A stretch of 64,000 bases of DNA from Paraburkholderia dinghuensis (GCF_003837865.1 NZ_RQIS01000001.1:1-64000); one strand, 5' to 3'. Shown: positions 7,046 to 15,630, numbered from the stretch's first letter. The notes: generated by a model not told the origin, from the letters alone. A program made the numbers and translations.

Positions 7046-7075
7046 ATTGCCTGATAATGTTTATTATCAGGCAAT
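7046..7075. repeat. Perfect 13-bp palindrome, dif-like or terminator
   Basis: Two perfect 13-bp arms (7046-7058 and 7063-7075) surround GTTT. The same sequence can be read as an 11-6-11 XerC/XerD-type site: TTGCCTGATAA, spacer TGTTTA, TTATCAGGCAA. The inner ATAA...TTAT matches the usual inner bases of dif and pdif sites. TCATTTTTC follows, so a rho-independent terminator for the HELLH gene is the rival explanation, although the stem is unusually AT-rich. Confidence 0.5.
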
Positions 7076-7150
7076 CATTTTTCGGCAAAATGCAGCGTTT
7101 CCGGCGCGATTCACTCCACGTCCTCCACATGTAGAGAATTGGCTATTCAG

Positions 7151-7849
7151 ATGAGAAAAGAGATTCCGAGGTCTCCGCGGACAATCGCAAAAAAGCAGTT
7201 GAATAACCAGACGACTGCAGCACCTTCGACTGGGTGGTTCCTTAGGTACGGTCCGTTGGTGATATCCGGTGTCGGGGTCGCGATCTCAGTCTTTTCTCTG
7301 GTTATATCTTTTACCCAAAACGGACCGGCGATCCTGAGGAACGCTCAAGCGGCAATGAGGTGGTATCGGACAGATCACGAGCTCACGGGTTTCTGGACAA
7401 ACGACGGAGAAGGCATCATCGATGCCCAAGATTGGACCACGAGCACCGACGACGCCGTCGCATTCAATCTAGTTGTCGAGCGAGGGAAGGTATCAGGAGA
7501 GTCGACAAGCAACCGCTTTTGTAAGTTCAGCCCGTACAGCCGGCTAGGAGTGGACGGCGTTGCTTCTGGGGATCGAATCGACGCTATGCTTTACGACTAT
7601 ATCGGTGGGAAAAAGGTGGTCTTCGCCGTCCTTCAGATGGTTGCCGATCGGAAGCGTAACGTACTGACAATTTCGCCCATCAATCAGCCGGCAGCGATGC
7701 TTCCTGCATCGTTTAAGCTCTCGAAATGGGCGCAGCCAGATCCCTCGATGAACCCGCACCTCTGCTTGGATTTTTTGAGCGAGTCGGCTAAAAGGGCAGA
7801 GAAGCTCGAACAAGGCAAAAAACAGAACACACCCTCTCCCAGTCAATAA
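7151..7849 (+). CDS. Hypothetical membrane-anchored protein
   Basis: 232 residues from the ATG at 7151; a TTG at 7139 is possible because GAGA lies right before it. A basic N-terminus (residues 1-25) precedes one membrane segment (about residues 30-52, YGPLVISGVGVAISVFSLVI), so the large C-terminal part is probably outside the cytoplasm. That part contains TGFWTNDGEGIIDAQDW and a later beta-rich stretch and ends in a charged tail. I do not recognise the family. It stands alone between the palindrome and the tandem repeats. Confidence 0.6.
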   Translation: MRKEIPRSPRTIAKKQLNNQTTAAPSTGWFLRYGPLVISGVGVAISVFSLVISFTQNGPAILRNAQAAMRWYRTDHELTGFWTNDGEGIIDAQDWTTSTDDAVAFNLVVERGKVSGESTSNRFCKFSPYSRLGVDGVASGDRIDAMLYDYIGGKKVVFAVLQMVADRKRNVLTISPINQPAAMLPASFKLSKWAQPDPSMNPHLCLDFLSESAKRAEKLEQGKKQNTPSPSQ

Positions 7850-7871
7850 CCGGGTGCACTTCGGTATCAGC

Positions 7872-7987
7872 GACGCCTTGTGGCGTCATTGCAGCGTCGT
7901 TGTGGCGTCGTTGTGGCGTCGTTGTGGCGTCGTTGTGGCGTCGTTGTGGCGTCGTTGTGGCGTCGTTGTGGCGTCGTTGTGGCGTCG
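7872..7987. repeat. Tandem 11-bp repeat array (about 10 units)
   Basis: The unit GCGTCGTTGTG repeats perfectly eight times from 7894 to 7981, with degenerate units before (7872-7893) and a partial one after. The period of 11 bp is close to one helical turn, so a protein could bind each unit on the same DNA face. Open frames across it are by-products of the repeat. Three more degenerate units lie at 8045-8083. Candidate roles are plasmid iterons, a partition site or an accessory origin. Confidence 0.8.
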
Positions 7988-8044
7988 ATCACAGCGACTG
8001 AAGTCGAATCCGACAGCATCCGCACAAAATATTGGCGCCACGCG

Positions 8045-8083
8045 GCGTCATTGTGGCGTCAATGCAGCCTCATTGGTGACGCC
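8045..8083. repeat. Degenerate 11-bp repeats
   Basis: Three further units with the same 11-bp period (GCGTCATTGTG, GCGTCAATGCA, GCCTCATTGGT) stand about 60 bp after the main array and are followed by GACGCC. Confidence 0.6.
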
Positions 8084-8138
8084 GTGATTCGAAATCGAAG
8101 GCAACGAAGCGGACGGCGGCCCTTGTCCTCGCTGTTTG

Positions 8139-10736
8139 TCATTTTCGGGGTGAGCTGGGTGGCCGTGACATCTGTTGTTCACTGGTTCGACCTTCAAGCT
8201 CAAGCCATCTTTCCCGGTAGCGATCGAGGCGTACAGCTTCGCGATTGCCTACCTCTCCAAACGCGAAATCGGCGGCCCATCGCGCGTAGCCGTCCCAGTC
8301 ACGTGCTTCCTCGCCGGCTCGCTCGGACATCAGCGCGTGCTCAACTTCCGCACGGGTGTAGCCTGTAACGCGTAGACGCACGGCGATCGCGGCGTCGATG
8401 CTTGAGATATCAAGCGCATCCCGGATCTGCCTCGTCATAAGGTCAGCACGATGTACTCGATATGCATCGGCCGCAGTCGCCGCCGTGCGCGGAAGCTGGA
8501 TTTGGGTAATTTCCCCGCGGGCCGAAACCAATCGTGCTCGAAGTTCCTGTATGAGTTCACCGGTCTTGGAGCAGATATGGTGCTCGGCATACCGAAGTCG
8601 GATTCCTGGCCAATCGCCGGGTGAGCTGCCAGAAATCTCTGGCGCTCGATGTGACAGAATCCCTTTGGCCGGCGTCGCGTCGCCATACCGTTCGTTCAAT
8701 ACTCGGCTGATCGCCACAACGTCAGAATTCTCAGCAAGCTCCCCGACATTGACAACAGCCTCGAACGAGTCCGTACTGCTTTCGACAAGGGCCGCAGGCT
8801 TAAAGCCGTCGATAAGAAAATTCCGGGCCTGTTCCCGCGTCATGCCATGAATTACAACGTGCCGTCGTTCATCCGACAGCGGGGTGTACTCAAGCTCATG
8901 AAGTCCGTCGATGTATCGCGCCCGTCGGCCGATTTCCTCAACTGTATAGCCATCGATTCGACCACCCATGACCATCGGCTGCCGGCCTCCATCCGGCCAC
9001 GTGCGTATGTACGTGATTCGATATCGATCCGCTCGGACCGCTGCGGCGTATCGTTCAAACTGACGCTGCCGGTCGGATTTTCGGGCGTCGACAAGCTCGC
9101 GAGTGAGCCGGTCGCGTTCCCGCTCGATAGCATCCTGGAGCTCCGGATTCTTGATTCGCAATCCGTGCTCTGCTGCGAGACGAACACATAGCGCCTTGTA
9201 GTCGGGACTTCCTTGCAGCGAGAATGAACCCCACTTTTGTGCCGCGAGTTGAAGAGCCGCCAGCGTACTTCGCTCGTCCTTCCAAGCGTAAACTTGGATG
9301 GTGCTCCCGCAATCCACAAACGATGCCCTGTGGCTGAATAGCAGGTCGTCTAGCGCATCGCGCCGGACATACTCAACTTGCTTCCCGCTAAACCGTGGCC
9401 GGAATGCCCGGATATCGTTGGCTGGAGCTGCTGGAACGTCGTCAGCCGGTTTATCTCCGATGATCTCCTGCGGAATATCTGCGCGATAACGCCACACTGC
9501 GGCGACGGCCGACATCTGACGCTGGCGTAGCCATTCTTCAAGACTTGGAAAAGCGGGAAGGCGCGCGGTAAGTTGCTTCCGCTCTGCGGCCTGCCGATCA
9601 AACAATGAAGCTCGTTCGGCGGCTTGCTCTGCCGCCAGAACACTACGCAACGCATTCAAACCCACGCCACGCCCCACCCAGTCGCGCGACGCGAAAAGTT
9701 CTTGCCGTGCTTCCCGGTTCTGCTTCCGCATTCCCTCTCTCTCGGCGTCGTGCCGGCAGCGTAGTTCCAGACGCGCGGCGGAACGCTCCTTGATATGGGC
9801 TTGCCTCTCAGCCGTGTACTTTTCCCAAGCGGGTAAGCCCGGCACAACTGGCTGCGGTGTCACGCGTTCCGCATTGCCCAAGGAAGCACGTTGCGTCGCC
9901 TCATCAGAAGGTCGGAATGCTCCAAATCTCTTTTCTAACTTCGCCAGGCTGGCAGCACGATCGACGGAGGATGCCTTCACCGCTACTTCGCCAACAAAGA
10001 TAACCGCACCGCTACCGGTACGCTGATACCGCATGTTGACGGCCGCAAGCCGGGAGTGAAGTTCATCCCAGCTCGTGGCCGTACGGAAAACATCTCCTGC
10101 ATTCTCTTTCGCGATTCGCACGACAGATTTTTCGCCGGTGCGATTTTCCATATCTCGACGTTGCTGATTTGGCTCACTAGACTGCTTCTGCTCCGAGGCA
10201 GAACGCGCCAGCTGTCCGTCGGGTAAGACGATATAGCGGCCATTCCGTTCGCGTTGCCAGCCTTGCGTGTGCTCGATCCGGGCGACGGCACGATGGACCA
10301 CTTCGATATCGAATCCTCGGTTGATCTCGATGCACTTCAAGGTTTCGGGGTGAACGCGATTCACCAACACATGCACGTGTTGGTTGCGGCTATCGGCATG
10401 CAGCCCATAGATCACTTGATGCTGTTCCAGTCCGAGCTCATGAAGCAATATCGTAACGGCCTCCTCAACCTGAGCCGCTGCCGGCTGCTCGCCTTCACGC
10501 CAGCTCAGCACATAGTGCTGAACTGGATCACGGCTACGGGTTGCTTCCTCTGCCAATGCAATCATTTCCAGTGCCTGCACATCTGGGAGATCCGAAGTGA
10601 AACCTCGCGCACCCGAATAGACGCACTTTTCCTTGCTGTCGGCCGCCTCCGGTGAACGGACATACTCAGCAAGCGCGCTGATGCGCTCAGCTTTGCTCGC
10701 TGACCGACGCGGATTGGAAATCTTCTTACCGATCAC
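8139..10736 (-). CDS. MOB-P-type relaxase with LPD7-like domain
   Basis: 865 residues starting at a GTG (10736). GGGAG lies 7 bases upstream, and the start overlaps the end of the upstream accessory gene by 11 bases, implying translational coupling. The start MIGKKISNPRRS and Y25 (AEYV) fit relaxase motif I. The metal-binding motif HxHxxxN is at residues 120-126 (HVHVLVN). The region around residues 440-540 (FRPRFSGKQVEYVRRD to LRIKNPELQDAI) resembles the LPD7 domain found in large relaxases. The enzyme should nick the upper strand at the oriT at 11324/11325 and attach to the 5' end. Similar to TraI/NikB-type proteins. Confidence 0.85.
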   Translation of the reverse strand: MIGKKISNPRRSASKAERISALAEYVRSPEAADSKEKCVYSGARGFTSDLPDVQALEMIALAEEATRSRDPVQHYVLSWREGEQPAAAQVEEAVTILLHELGLEQHQVIYGLHADSRNQHVHVLVNRVHPETLKCIEINRGFDIEVVHRAVARIEHTQGWQRERNGRYIVLPDGQLARSASEQKQSSEPNQQRRDMENRTGEKSVVRIAKENAGDVFRTATSWDELHSRLAAVNMRYQRTGSGAVIFVGEVAVKASSVDRAASLAKLEKRFGAFRPSDEATQRASLGNAERVTPQPVVPGLPAWEKYTAERQAHIKERSAARLELRCRHDAEREGMRKQNREARQELFASRDWVGRGVGLNALRSVLAAEQAAERASLFDRQAAERKQLTARLPAFPSLEEWLRQRQMSAVAAVWRYRADIPQEIIGDKPADDVPAAPANDIRAFRPRFSGKQVEYVRRDALDDLLFSHRASFVDCGSTIQVYAWKDERSTLAALQLAAQKWGSFSLQGSPDYKALCVRLAAEHGLRIKNPELQDAIERERDRLTRELVDARKSDRQRQFERYAAAVRADRYRITYIRTWPDGGRQPMVMGGRIDGYTVEEIGRRARYIDGLHELEYTPLSDERRHVVIHGMTREQARNFLIDGFKPAALVESSTDSFEAVVNVGELAENSDVVAISRVLNERYGDATPAKGILSHRAPEISGSSPGDWPGIRLRYAEHHICSKTGELIQELRARLVSARGEITQIQLPRTAATAADAYRVHRADLMTRQIRDALDISSIDAAIAVRLRVTGYTRAEVEHALMSERAGEEARDWDGYARWAADFAFGEVGNREAVRLDRYRERWLELEGRTSEQQMSRPPSSPRK

Positions 10737-11091
10737 CGGCAGTCTCCCTATGGACAGCTTCCATGTAGGAACGTACGGATTCGACCGTTGCCGTGACGGT
10801 TCGCAATGCTTCGGCTGTTTGGGCACTGTAGCTGCCGCCACTTTCAACGTGTACGTGCTTCAGCAGGCCGCCAACTCGGCCAAGCTCAGACCGGATGCGC
10901 AGCAACCCCTTGAAGTAGGCTCGATCGACGTTCGCTGCTATTGGGCGATTGAAGTAGCGGCGTCGCACCAGTTCGCTAACAGTCAGGCCAGCGAGATCTG
11001 CGTCCTCCTTGAGGCGGTCTCGTTCACTGACACTCAGCCTGATGGTGACGCTCGCATCCAGCGGTTCCGTTCCCTTCTGTTCAAACGGCAT
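10726..11091 (-). CDS. Relaxosome accessory protein (TraJ/NikA/MobC-like)
   Basis: 121 residues from the ATG at 11091, chosen because GGAG lies 9 bases before it; upstream ATGs lack such a site. After an acidic N-terminus comes ASVTIRLSVSERDRLKED, a ribbon-helix-helix pattern, then AGLTVSELVRRRYF. The C-terminal half contains LLRIRSELGRVGGLLKHV, as in MobC-type proteins. Proteins of this class bind an inverted repeat of oriT next to nic and recruit the relaxase, whose gene overlaps this one. The matching inverted repeat is at 11275-11316. Confidence 0.75.
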   Translation of the reverse strand: MPFEQKGTEPLDASVTIRLSVSERDRLKEDADLAGLTVSELVRRRYFNRPIAANVDRAYFKGLLRIRSELGRVGGLLKHVHVESGGSYSAQTAEALRTVTATVESVRSYMEAVHRETAGDR

Positions 11092-11274
11092 GACTACAAC
11101 TCCATCAGGTTCCAATCCCTCCATTACTAACGATGTGAGCGATTCGGACCATGGCGCATATGCATGAGTTTCGTGTCGGCTACACACGAACGTCAGAACA
11201 CCGATCACCCGGATTCAGACGCTTCAGGATGATGAGCCGGCATGTGAGAAGCGAAGCGCCGAACGGGCTGGCGT

Positions 11275-11325
11275 GGTTTGTCTGCAACATGAGCGAAGCC
11301 ATGTGTAAGACAAACCCCATCCTGT
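11275..11325 (+). other. oriT: Origin of transfer (oriT) with nic site
   Basis: A 9-bp perfect inverted repeat, GGTTTGTCT (11275-11283) and AGACAAACC (11308-11316), is followed two bases later by ATCCTGT (11319-11325). Relaxases of the IncP/IncI type nick after the G of ATCCTG, so the predicted cut lies between 11324 and 11325 on the plus strand. The site lies between the divergently transcribed relaxase pair on the left and a TraK-like gene on the right, the usual place for such oriTs. The intergenic stretch 11125-11434 has no other gene. Confidence 0.75.
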
Positions 11326-11434
11326 AATTTGGACCCTCACACGCCTTCGAAATCTACCTGCTCTGCAGGTCTTATATGTCGTTGACGGCAGGAAGATCAC
11401 GAGTACACGATGAATTCTCTACCGGAGAAATTCA

Positions 11435-11767
11435 ATGGCAAAACACACTTTTAGTCGCACGCTGATCTCACAGCTCGAAGGCCAGTTGCGGTCACTACCC
11501 AAGGTCGAGGCAAAACCGCAGGATCTGACGAAAGTCGAATCTATCCGTGCTCTCGCAAACTCCATTAGAACCGCGCAACGTAACGGCTACAGCCTGGCTG
11601 AAGTCGCGGAGAGACTTACTGCATCCGGTTTGGCAATCAGCGGGAGCACGCTAAAGAACTACCTCCAGCAGTCTCGGCAAACATCGAGAAAGAAAGCGGT
11701 CGCTGAACGTCCTCTGTTTGACGGAAGCACACCCCGTGAAAACCCACCCGCTCAGAATGAGCAATAG
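11435..11767 (+). CDS. TraK-like oriT-side DNA-binding protein
   Basis: 110 residues, GGAG 8 bases before the ATG. The central part (IRALANSIRTAQRNGYSLAEVAERLTASG and STLKNYLQQSR, residues about 37-75) has the shape of a helix-turn-helix: an A/G-Y-S/A-hydrophobic turn followed by a recognition helix. The C-terminus is disordered and Pro-rich. IncP TraK has the same layout and wraps DNA next to oriT, and it is encoded in the same position. No close sequence identity is claimed. Confidence 0.5.
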   Translation: MAKHTFSRTLISQLEGQLRSLPKVEAKPQDLTKVESIRALANSIRTAQRNGYSLAEVAERLTASGLAISGSTLKNYLQQSRQTSRKKAVAERPLFDGSTPRENPPAQNEQ

Positions 11768-11782
11768 CGAGGAGAGAGTGAC

Positions 11783-12049
11783 ATGCTACTTGTCGACTAT
11801 CTACGCGCGCTGGCGAAACTGAAAGGGCGCCCACGTCGCGACCCTGATTTCCGCCTAGGCGTCGTCACTACGATCGAGACAACGATCGCCCAGGCGTTCG
11901 TGACGGTGTGGGCGGTTCGCGCAACGGAGTTGCCGCACGACGTGGGCACGTTGATCAGCGCCTGGTCTGTCGTCGGAATGGTGGGAATCTTCTTCGTCGT
12001 TTCGTGGGGTGCACTCCTGAAAATGCTCACGCTTGAGCTGCGTCCCTAG
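11783..12049 (+). CDS. Small membrane protein of transfer cluster
   Basis: 88 residues with AGGAGAG before the ATG, 15 bp after the TraK-like gene. A basic N-terminus (KLKGRPRRDPDFR) precedes two hydrophobic stretches, at about residues 29-47 and 57-82 (VVGMVGIFFVVSWGALLKML). I do not recognise the family. The tight spacing to the TraK-like gene before it and the IcmV/TraX-like gene after it suggests a transfer-related operon. Confidence 0.6.
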   Translation: MLLVDYLRALAKLKGRPRRDPDFRLGVVTTIETTIAQAFVTVWAVRATELPHDVGTLISAWSVVGMVGIFFVVSWGALLKMLTLELRP

Positions 12050-12072
12050 GTCTATTTCTCCAGGAGCCAGAA

Positions 12073-12612
12073 ATGATCGATCAACAAAACAACGCACGCC
12101 CGGCGCTCGAACTGGTGAAAAGCGCGGGCAAACAGGTTGCCCTGAACATGATCCCCGGCTACCCGCTGGTCGGAGCCGTCAAGGGTTTCGGGAAAGCCAC
12201 CGCTCCGGGTGCTGCTGTCATCGCAGATCTCGCAAAGCAGTTGCCACAGCGACGTACCGGCAAGCGTGTTCGCACCTGGAATCAGGCGCTCGCGGCCCGC
12301 CCGGCAGATGCACTTCCGCTGCGCGAGATTGAGCGGCTGAACACACAGGCCAAGCAGATTTTCATGGTGGCCGGTTTTCTTGGCCTGTGCCTGAACTTGG
12401 GCAATGCCATCAATCACAACTGGACGGGCGTTTTTTCCTGTGGCCTGTTCACGCTGATCTGCGTGATGCAGATGTTCAAGTTTGAGCTACGCGTGCGGCA
12501 GATGGAAATTGGCCCACTCAACCCGGATTGTTTCCTCATCTCGGCGGGCGAATTCCTGCGCAGTAAGGGTTTCGTGAAACACCTGTTGAACCCGCGTCTG
12601 GAGTGGAAATAA
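12073..12612 (+). CDS. IcmV/TraX-like transfer membrane protein
   Basis: 179 residues with AGGAG 7 bases before the ATG. Residues about 94-113 and 118-136 form two membrane segments (IFMVAGFLGLCLNLGNAI, then a cysteine-containing FSCGLFTLICVMQMFKFELR). The soluble N-terminus has TWNQALAARPADALPLRE, and the C-terminus ISAGEFLRSKGFVKHLL resembles the end of TraX-type proteins of I-type plasmids. In type IVB systems a gene of this shape (icmV or traX) lies immediately beside dotA/traY, as here. The assignment uses context and topology. Confidence 0.5.
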   Translation: MIDQQNNARPALELVKSAGKQVALNMIPGYPLVGAVKGFGKATAPGAAVIADLAKQLPQRRTGKRVRTWNQALAARPADALPLREIERLNTQAKQIFMVAGFLGLCLNLGNAINHNWTGVFSCGLFTLICVMQMFKFELRVRQMEIGPLNPDCFLISAGEFLRSKGFVKHLLNPRLEWK

Positions 12613-12614
12613 TC

Positions 12615-14888
12615 ATGCGCAAACCTCCTTTCCAACGCCTGGCCGGCGTCGCGTTTGCGCTGTTGACGTCGACCCAGCTCGCGCATGCGCAATCCACAGA
12701 ATCCGTCAGTTCGATCACGAGCGCCGCGAACAGCGGCACGGATCAGTCGATGGCTCTGCTGAAAATTGTATTCGGCAGCGTGGCCACGAACCCGATAAAC
12801 GGCGGCGGTTCGAGTTCCGTGATCGGTCAGGTGCTCTCAACCTTGAACGCCTGCATCCTCGTCGTCGGTGCGTTGTGGGCTGTATACCTCTTCGTCGCGG
12901 CGATGATCGCGACCGGCGCAGAGGGGGAATTCATGGGCCAGAAACGATCCTCGATCTGGTTCACGATTCGTAATGGGGTGGGCTTTACGCTGCTCGTGCC
13001 GCTTCCGCTTGGCTACTCGGGCGCTCAACTGCTGATGATGTGGGCCACGATGATGGGCGTGGGGATTGCAAACCTCAGCACGTCGAGCGCAACGAGCGTG
13101 TTGACCAGCGGCGGGTCGATGGTCGCGAGCCCCGTCGCGCCCCAGGTAACGTCATTGTCGAAATCACTTTTCGAGGCCGACCTTTGCGCGGCGGCCGCGA
13201 ATGCGGGCCTCGCGGCTGTCTCGACCGATACCGGCGGAGTATCCGCCGACGCGGGTGAACAGTTCAACCCGCAAACGGGGACCGGCAAGGTCGTTCTGAT
13301 GAACGCGAACGGATCTTCCTGTGGCGGGGCTCAGGTAAGTCTCGCCGGCGGGTCGAACGGCAACAGCAGCTCGAGCACGGGCATGACCGCCTTGTCGCCA
13401 GATACCAGTGCAATCACGTCGGCGCTGTCGAGCGCCCAGCAAAGCGCATTGACCACAATGCAATCGACGCTATCAAGCGCAGCACAGTCGTATGTGTCGG
13501 CCGTCACCTCTGGTTCTCGGCCTGCGGATCCACAGCAGACAATCAACAATGCTGCCCTGGCATATCAGTCCTCGATCCAGAGCGCGATCCAGGGTGCCGC
13601 CGGCGGCGTAAGCAGCATGTCGAGCACGTTGGCAAGCAACCTGACGCAAAACGGCTGGTCCATGCTCGGGGCCTGGTATGAATCGTTTGCGATTGCGAAT
13701 TCCGAACTGTCCAACTCCGCGCAGGCCACGGCCACGGCGTTTGGCCCGACCGACCTCTCCGACCTCCCATACCCGGATGTGTTCAATACTGTCATGGCGG
13801 TGTACAACAAGCAGCTCCAGCAGGACGAAAGCACCAACGTTCCGGCGGTGGGCTCGGCCACGAGTTCGACGGGTGTAGCGGCCGGATCCGCCACGTCGAG
13901 CGTCAGCAACTTCCTTGGGGCGTCGGTAGATCCCGAGCACATCCTCGCGGCCATCTTCCCTGGCCAGAATATTGTCAATGGTGTCACGTACATCATGTCA
14001 ACGAGTGGCACGGGCGGCACCGTGAATCCGCTGATTGGCATGAAAAACCTCGGGGACATCATCCTCGATGGTGGTTGGACCATGCTGGGCCTCTATGTGG
14101 CGAATGCAGCATCACAGGGGGCTATCTCGGACGGCATAGGCTGGCTCGCCAGCAAGGCGGCATCTGTTGCGACGCTTGGCACGGTGTCGTCGGCCAATGG
14201 AGCCGTTCAGGCCGCGCTGAAGGCCGTTTCGCCGATCCTGCTGATGCTGATGGTGTCGCTGTTCTTCTTCGGGGCAACGCTCTCGGTGTACCTGCCGATG
14301 CTGCCGTTCATCATCTGGTTCAGTGGAATCGTCTCGTGGTTTGTGACTGTCTGCGAGGGAGTCGTCGCTGCGCCATTGTGGGCCTTCGCGCACCTCGACG
14401 GCGAGGGCGAGGGCATGGGGCCGAAAACCACGCACGGCTACGTCTTTCTGCTCAACCTGATGCTCCGGCCAACGTTCATGGTGGTCGGGTTCCTGCTCGC
14501 GACTGTTGGCATCACTGGCCTTGGCATGATGCTCAACACGATGTTTTCCGTCGCAATGGCGAACGCGCAATTTGACAGCGTAACGGGCCTCGTCAGCATC
14601 ATCGCGTATATCGTGCTCTACGTCAGCATGTGCCAGTCGCTTTGCCAGGCTCTCTTCAGCATGGTTAATCATCTGCCGAACGCGGTGTTCGCTTGGGTGG
14701 GCGCGTCGATGGCAACCACGGTCGGTCACGACATTCACGACAAGGTGCAAGGGCATCTTGGCGGCGCAAGTCGCACGGCCGGTGGGCATTTTCAAAGCGG
14801 GATGCTCGGCGGCAAACCGAAAGGTAATGCAACGGGAAGTCGTGCCGGGAGTATCGGACCTAACAACAGTGGTGAACCACAGATTTAA
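12615..14888 (+). CDS. DotA/TraY-family type IVB secretion protein
   Basis: 757 residues from the ATG at 12615, two bases after the preceding stop; a GTG at 12603 is the alternative. It has a signal peptide (PFQRLAGVAFALLTSTQLAHA), an early membrane segment near residues 80-100, then a stretch of about 350 residues rich in Ser, Thr, Ala and Gly. Several membrane segments follow in the last third, including ILLMLMVSLFFFGATLSVYLPMLP and an LNLMLRPTFMVVGFLL stretch. This layout and the APLWAFAHLDGEGEGM segment are typical of DotA/TraY inner-membrane proteins. In I-type plasmids TraY is also the target of entry exclusion. A terminator follows at 14902-14931. Confidence 0.8.
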   Translation: MRKPPFQRLAGVAFALLTSTQLAHAQSTESVSSITSAANSGTDQSMALLKIVFGSVATNPINGGGSSSVIGQVLSTLNACILVVGALWAVYLFVAAMIATGAEGEFMGQKRSSIWFTIRNGVGFTLLVPLPLGYSGAQLLMMWATMMGVGIANLSTSSATSVLTSGGSMVASPVAPQVTSLSKSLFEADLCAAAANAGLAAVSTDTGGVSADAGEQFNPQTGTGKVVLMNANGSSCGGAQVSLAGGSNGNSSSSTGMTALSPDTSAITSALSSAQQSALTTMQSTLSSAAQSYVSAVTSGSRPADPQQTINNAALAYQSSIQSAIQGAAGGVSSMSSTLASNLTQNGWSMLGAWYESFAIANSELSNSAQATATAFGPTDLSDLPYPDVFNTVMAVYNKQLQQDESTNVPAVGSATSSTGVAAGSATSSVSNFLGASVDPEHILAAIFPGQNIVNGVTYIMSTSGTGGTVNPLIGMKNLGDIILDGGWTMLGLYVANAASQGAISDGIGWLASKAASVATLGTVSSANGAVQAALKAVSPILLMLMVSLFFFGATLSVYLPMLPFIIWFSGIVSWFVTVCEGVVAAPLWAFAHLDGEGEGMGPKTTHGYVFLLNLMLRPTFMVVGFLLATVGITGLGMMLNTMFSVAMANAQFDSVTGLVSIIAYIVLYVSMCQSLCQALFSMVNHLPNAVFAWVGASMATTVGHDIHDKVQGHLGGASRTAGGHFQSGMLGGKPKGNATGSRAGSIGPNNSGEPQI

Positions 14889-14901
14889 CGCGGACTACAA
14901 T

Positions 14902-14931
14902 GAAGAAAGCCCGCAATAGCGGGCTTTCTTC
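14902..14931. terminator. Bidirectional terminator after the DotA/TraY gene
   Basis: A perfect 13-bp stem (GAAGAAAGCCCGC with its complement) and the loop AATA, with T-rich flanks on both sides. It separates the rightward transfer operon from the leftward 84-residue gene. Confidence 0.85.
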
Positions 14932-14947
14932 TATTTATCGTCACCGA

Positions 14948-15202
14948 TCAGGATTTCGGCTTGCCATAGGCCACATATGCTCTATGAATGATGTTCTGCT
15001 GGTTCTCTTTGACCATTAAATGGTGGTTCGGGTCCAGTTTGGCAAGTTCGCTGATCACAACGTCTTTCAGTGCCTTCATCGCTTCAAGGCCAGCTTTCGC
15101 GTTCACCAGCTCCTGTTCGAGTTGCCGCGCATAACTTTTCCAGCTATCGGCCGCATCGCCGTTGCGCTTGGCGAGCGCCAGAGTGTATCCGTCGACGGTC
15201 AT
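14948..15202 (-). CDS. Hypothetical small coiled-coil protein
   Basis: 84 residues from the ATG at 15202, with AAGGTG 8 bases upstream; a TTG two codons earlier is possible. The central part is an amphipathic helix (SWKSYARQLEQELVNAKAGL). The end reads VKENQQNIIHRAYVAYGKP. No membrane segment. The family is not recognised. It converges on the transfer operon. Confidence 0.55.
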   Translation of the reverse strand: MTVDGYTLALAKRNGDAADSWKSYARQLEQELVNAKAGLEAMKALKDVVISELAKLDPNHHLMVKENQQNIIHRAYVAYGKPKS

Positions 15203-15415
15203 TCGCAAATCACCTTAGAAAAGGCCTACTGTCAGAATGGTACGACACCGGGCGACATGTCGCTAGTGCGCAATCAGTTCACCCACATTCTCGACAAGTT
15301 CTGCATCGAATTGCCGATCGTGGCAAACGTGCCCGACAGGAGGCGAGACATCTGTCTTAAGAAACGATCAGATGACGGGTCTCGTCAAGTCGAAGCTCAT
15401 CTGCCTGCGTTCGAA

Positions 15416-15541
15416 GCCGTCGCGTACCCGACGTCACCGTTGACCGCGAACACAACTTACTCGGTGTCGCTGACGGGGACAATCAACGGCACGCCGTTCT
15501 CGCGCAGCTTTACGTTCACGACGGGGAACGTTGTCGGTTGA
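15416..15541 (+). pseudogene. C-terminal remnant of a secreted Ig-like/CAP-type protein
   Basis: The last 41 codons before the stop at 15541 read AYPTSPLTANTTYSVSLTG and then GTPFSRSFTFTTG. This SPLxxNTTYSVxLTG...FTFTTG pattern is common at the C-terminus of secreted beta-sandwich proteins of Burkholderiaceae. No signal peptide or upstream domain connects to it in the same frame, so it looks like a fragment. Confidence 0.4.
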
Positions 15542-15566
15542 GTAGCGCTTACCTTATCGGTGCGGC

Positions 15567-15582
15567 CCCGCCTTCTGGCGGG
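15567..15582 (+). terminator. Weak terminator-like hairpin
   Basis: The stem CCCGCC/GGCGGG with a TTCT loop is followed by ACTTTG. The short T run makes it a weak candidate. Confidence 0.35.
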
Positions 15583-15630
15583 ACTTTGTCCCTGACTCGC
15601 GGAGCGGTCTTACCGTATTAGCCGGAACTC

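Noticed and set aside
7872..7987. CRISPR array
   Set aside because: The repeats are 11 bp and directly adjoining, with no spacers.
7854..8368. Rightward open frames through the 11-bp repeat array
   Set aside because: The repeated VASLWRRCGV peptides are a by-product of the 11-bp period; no fold or start site.
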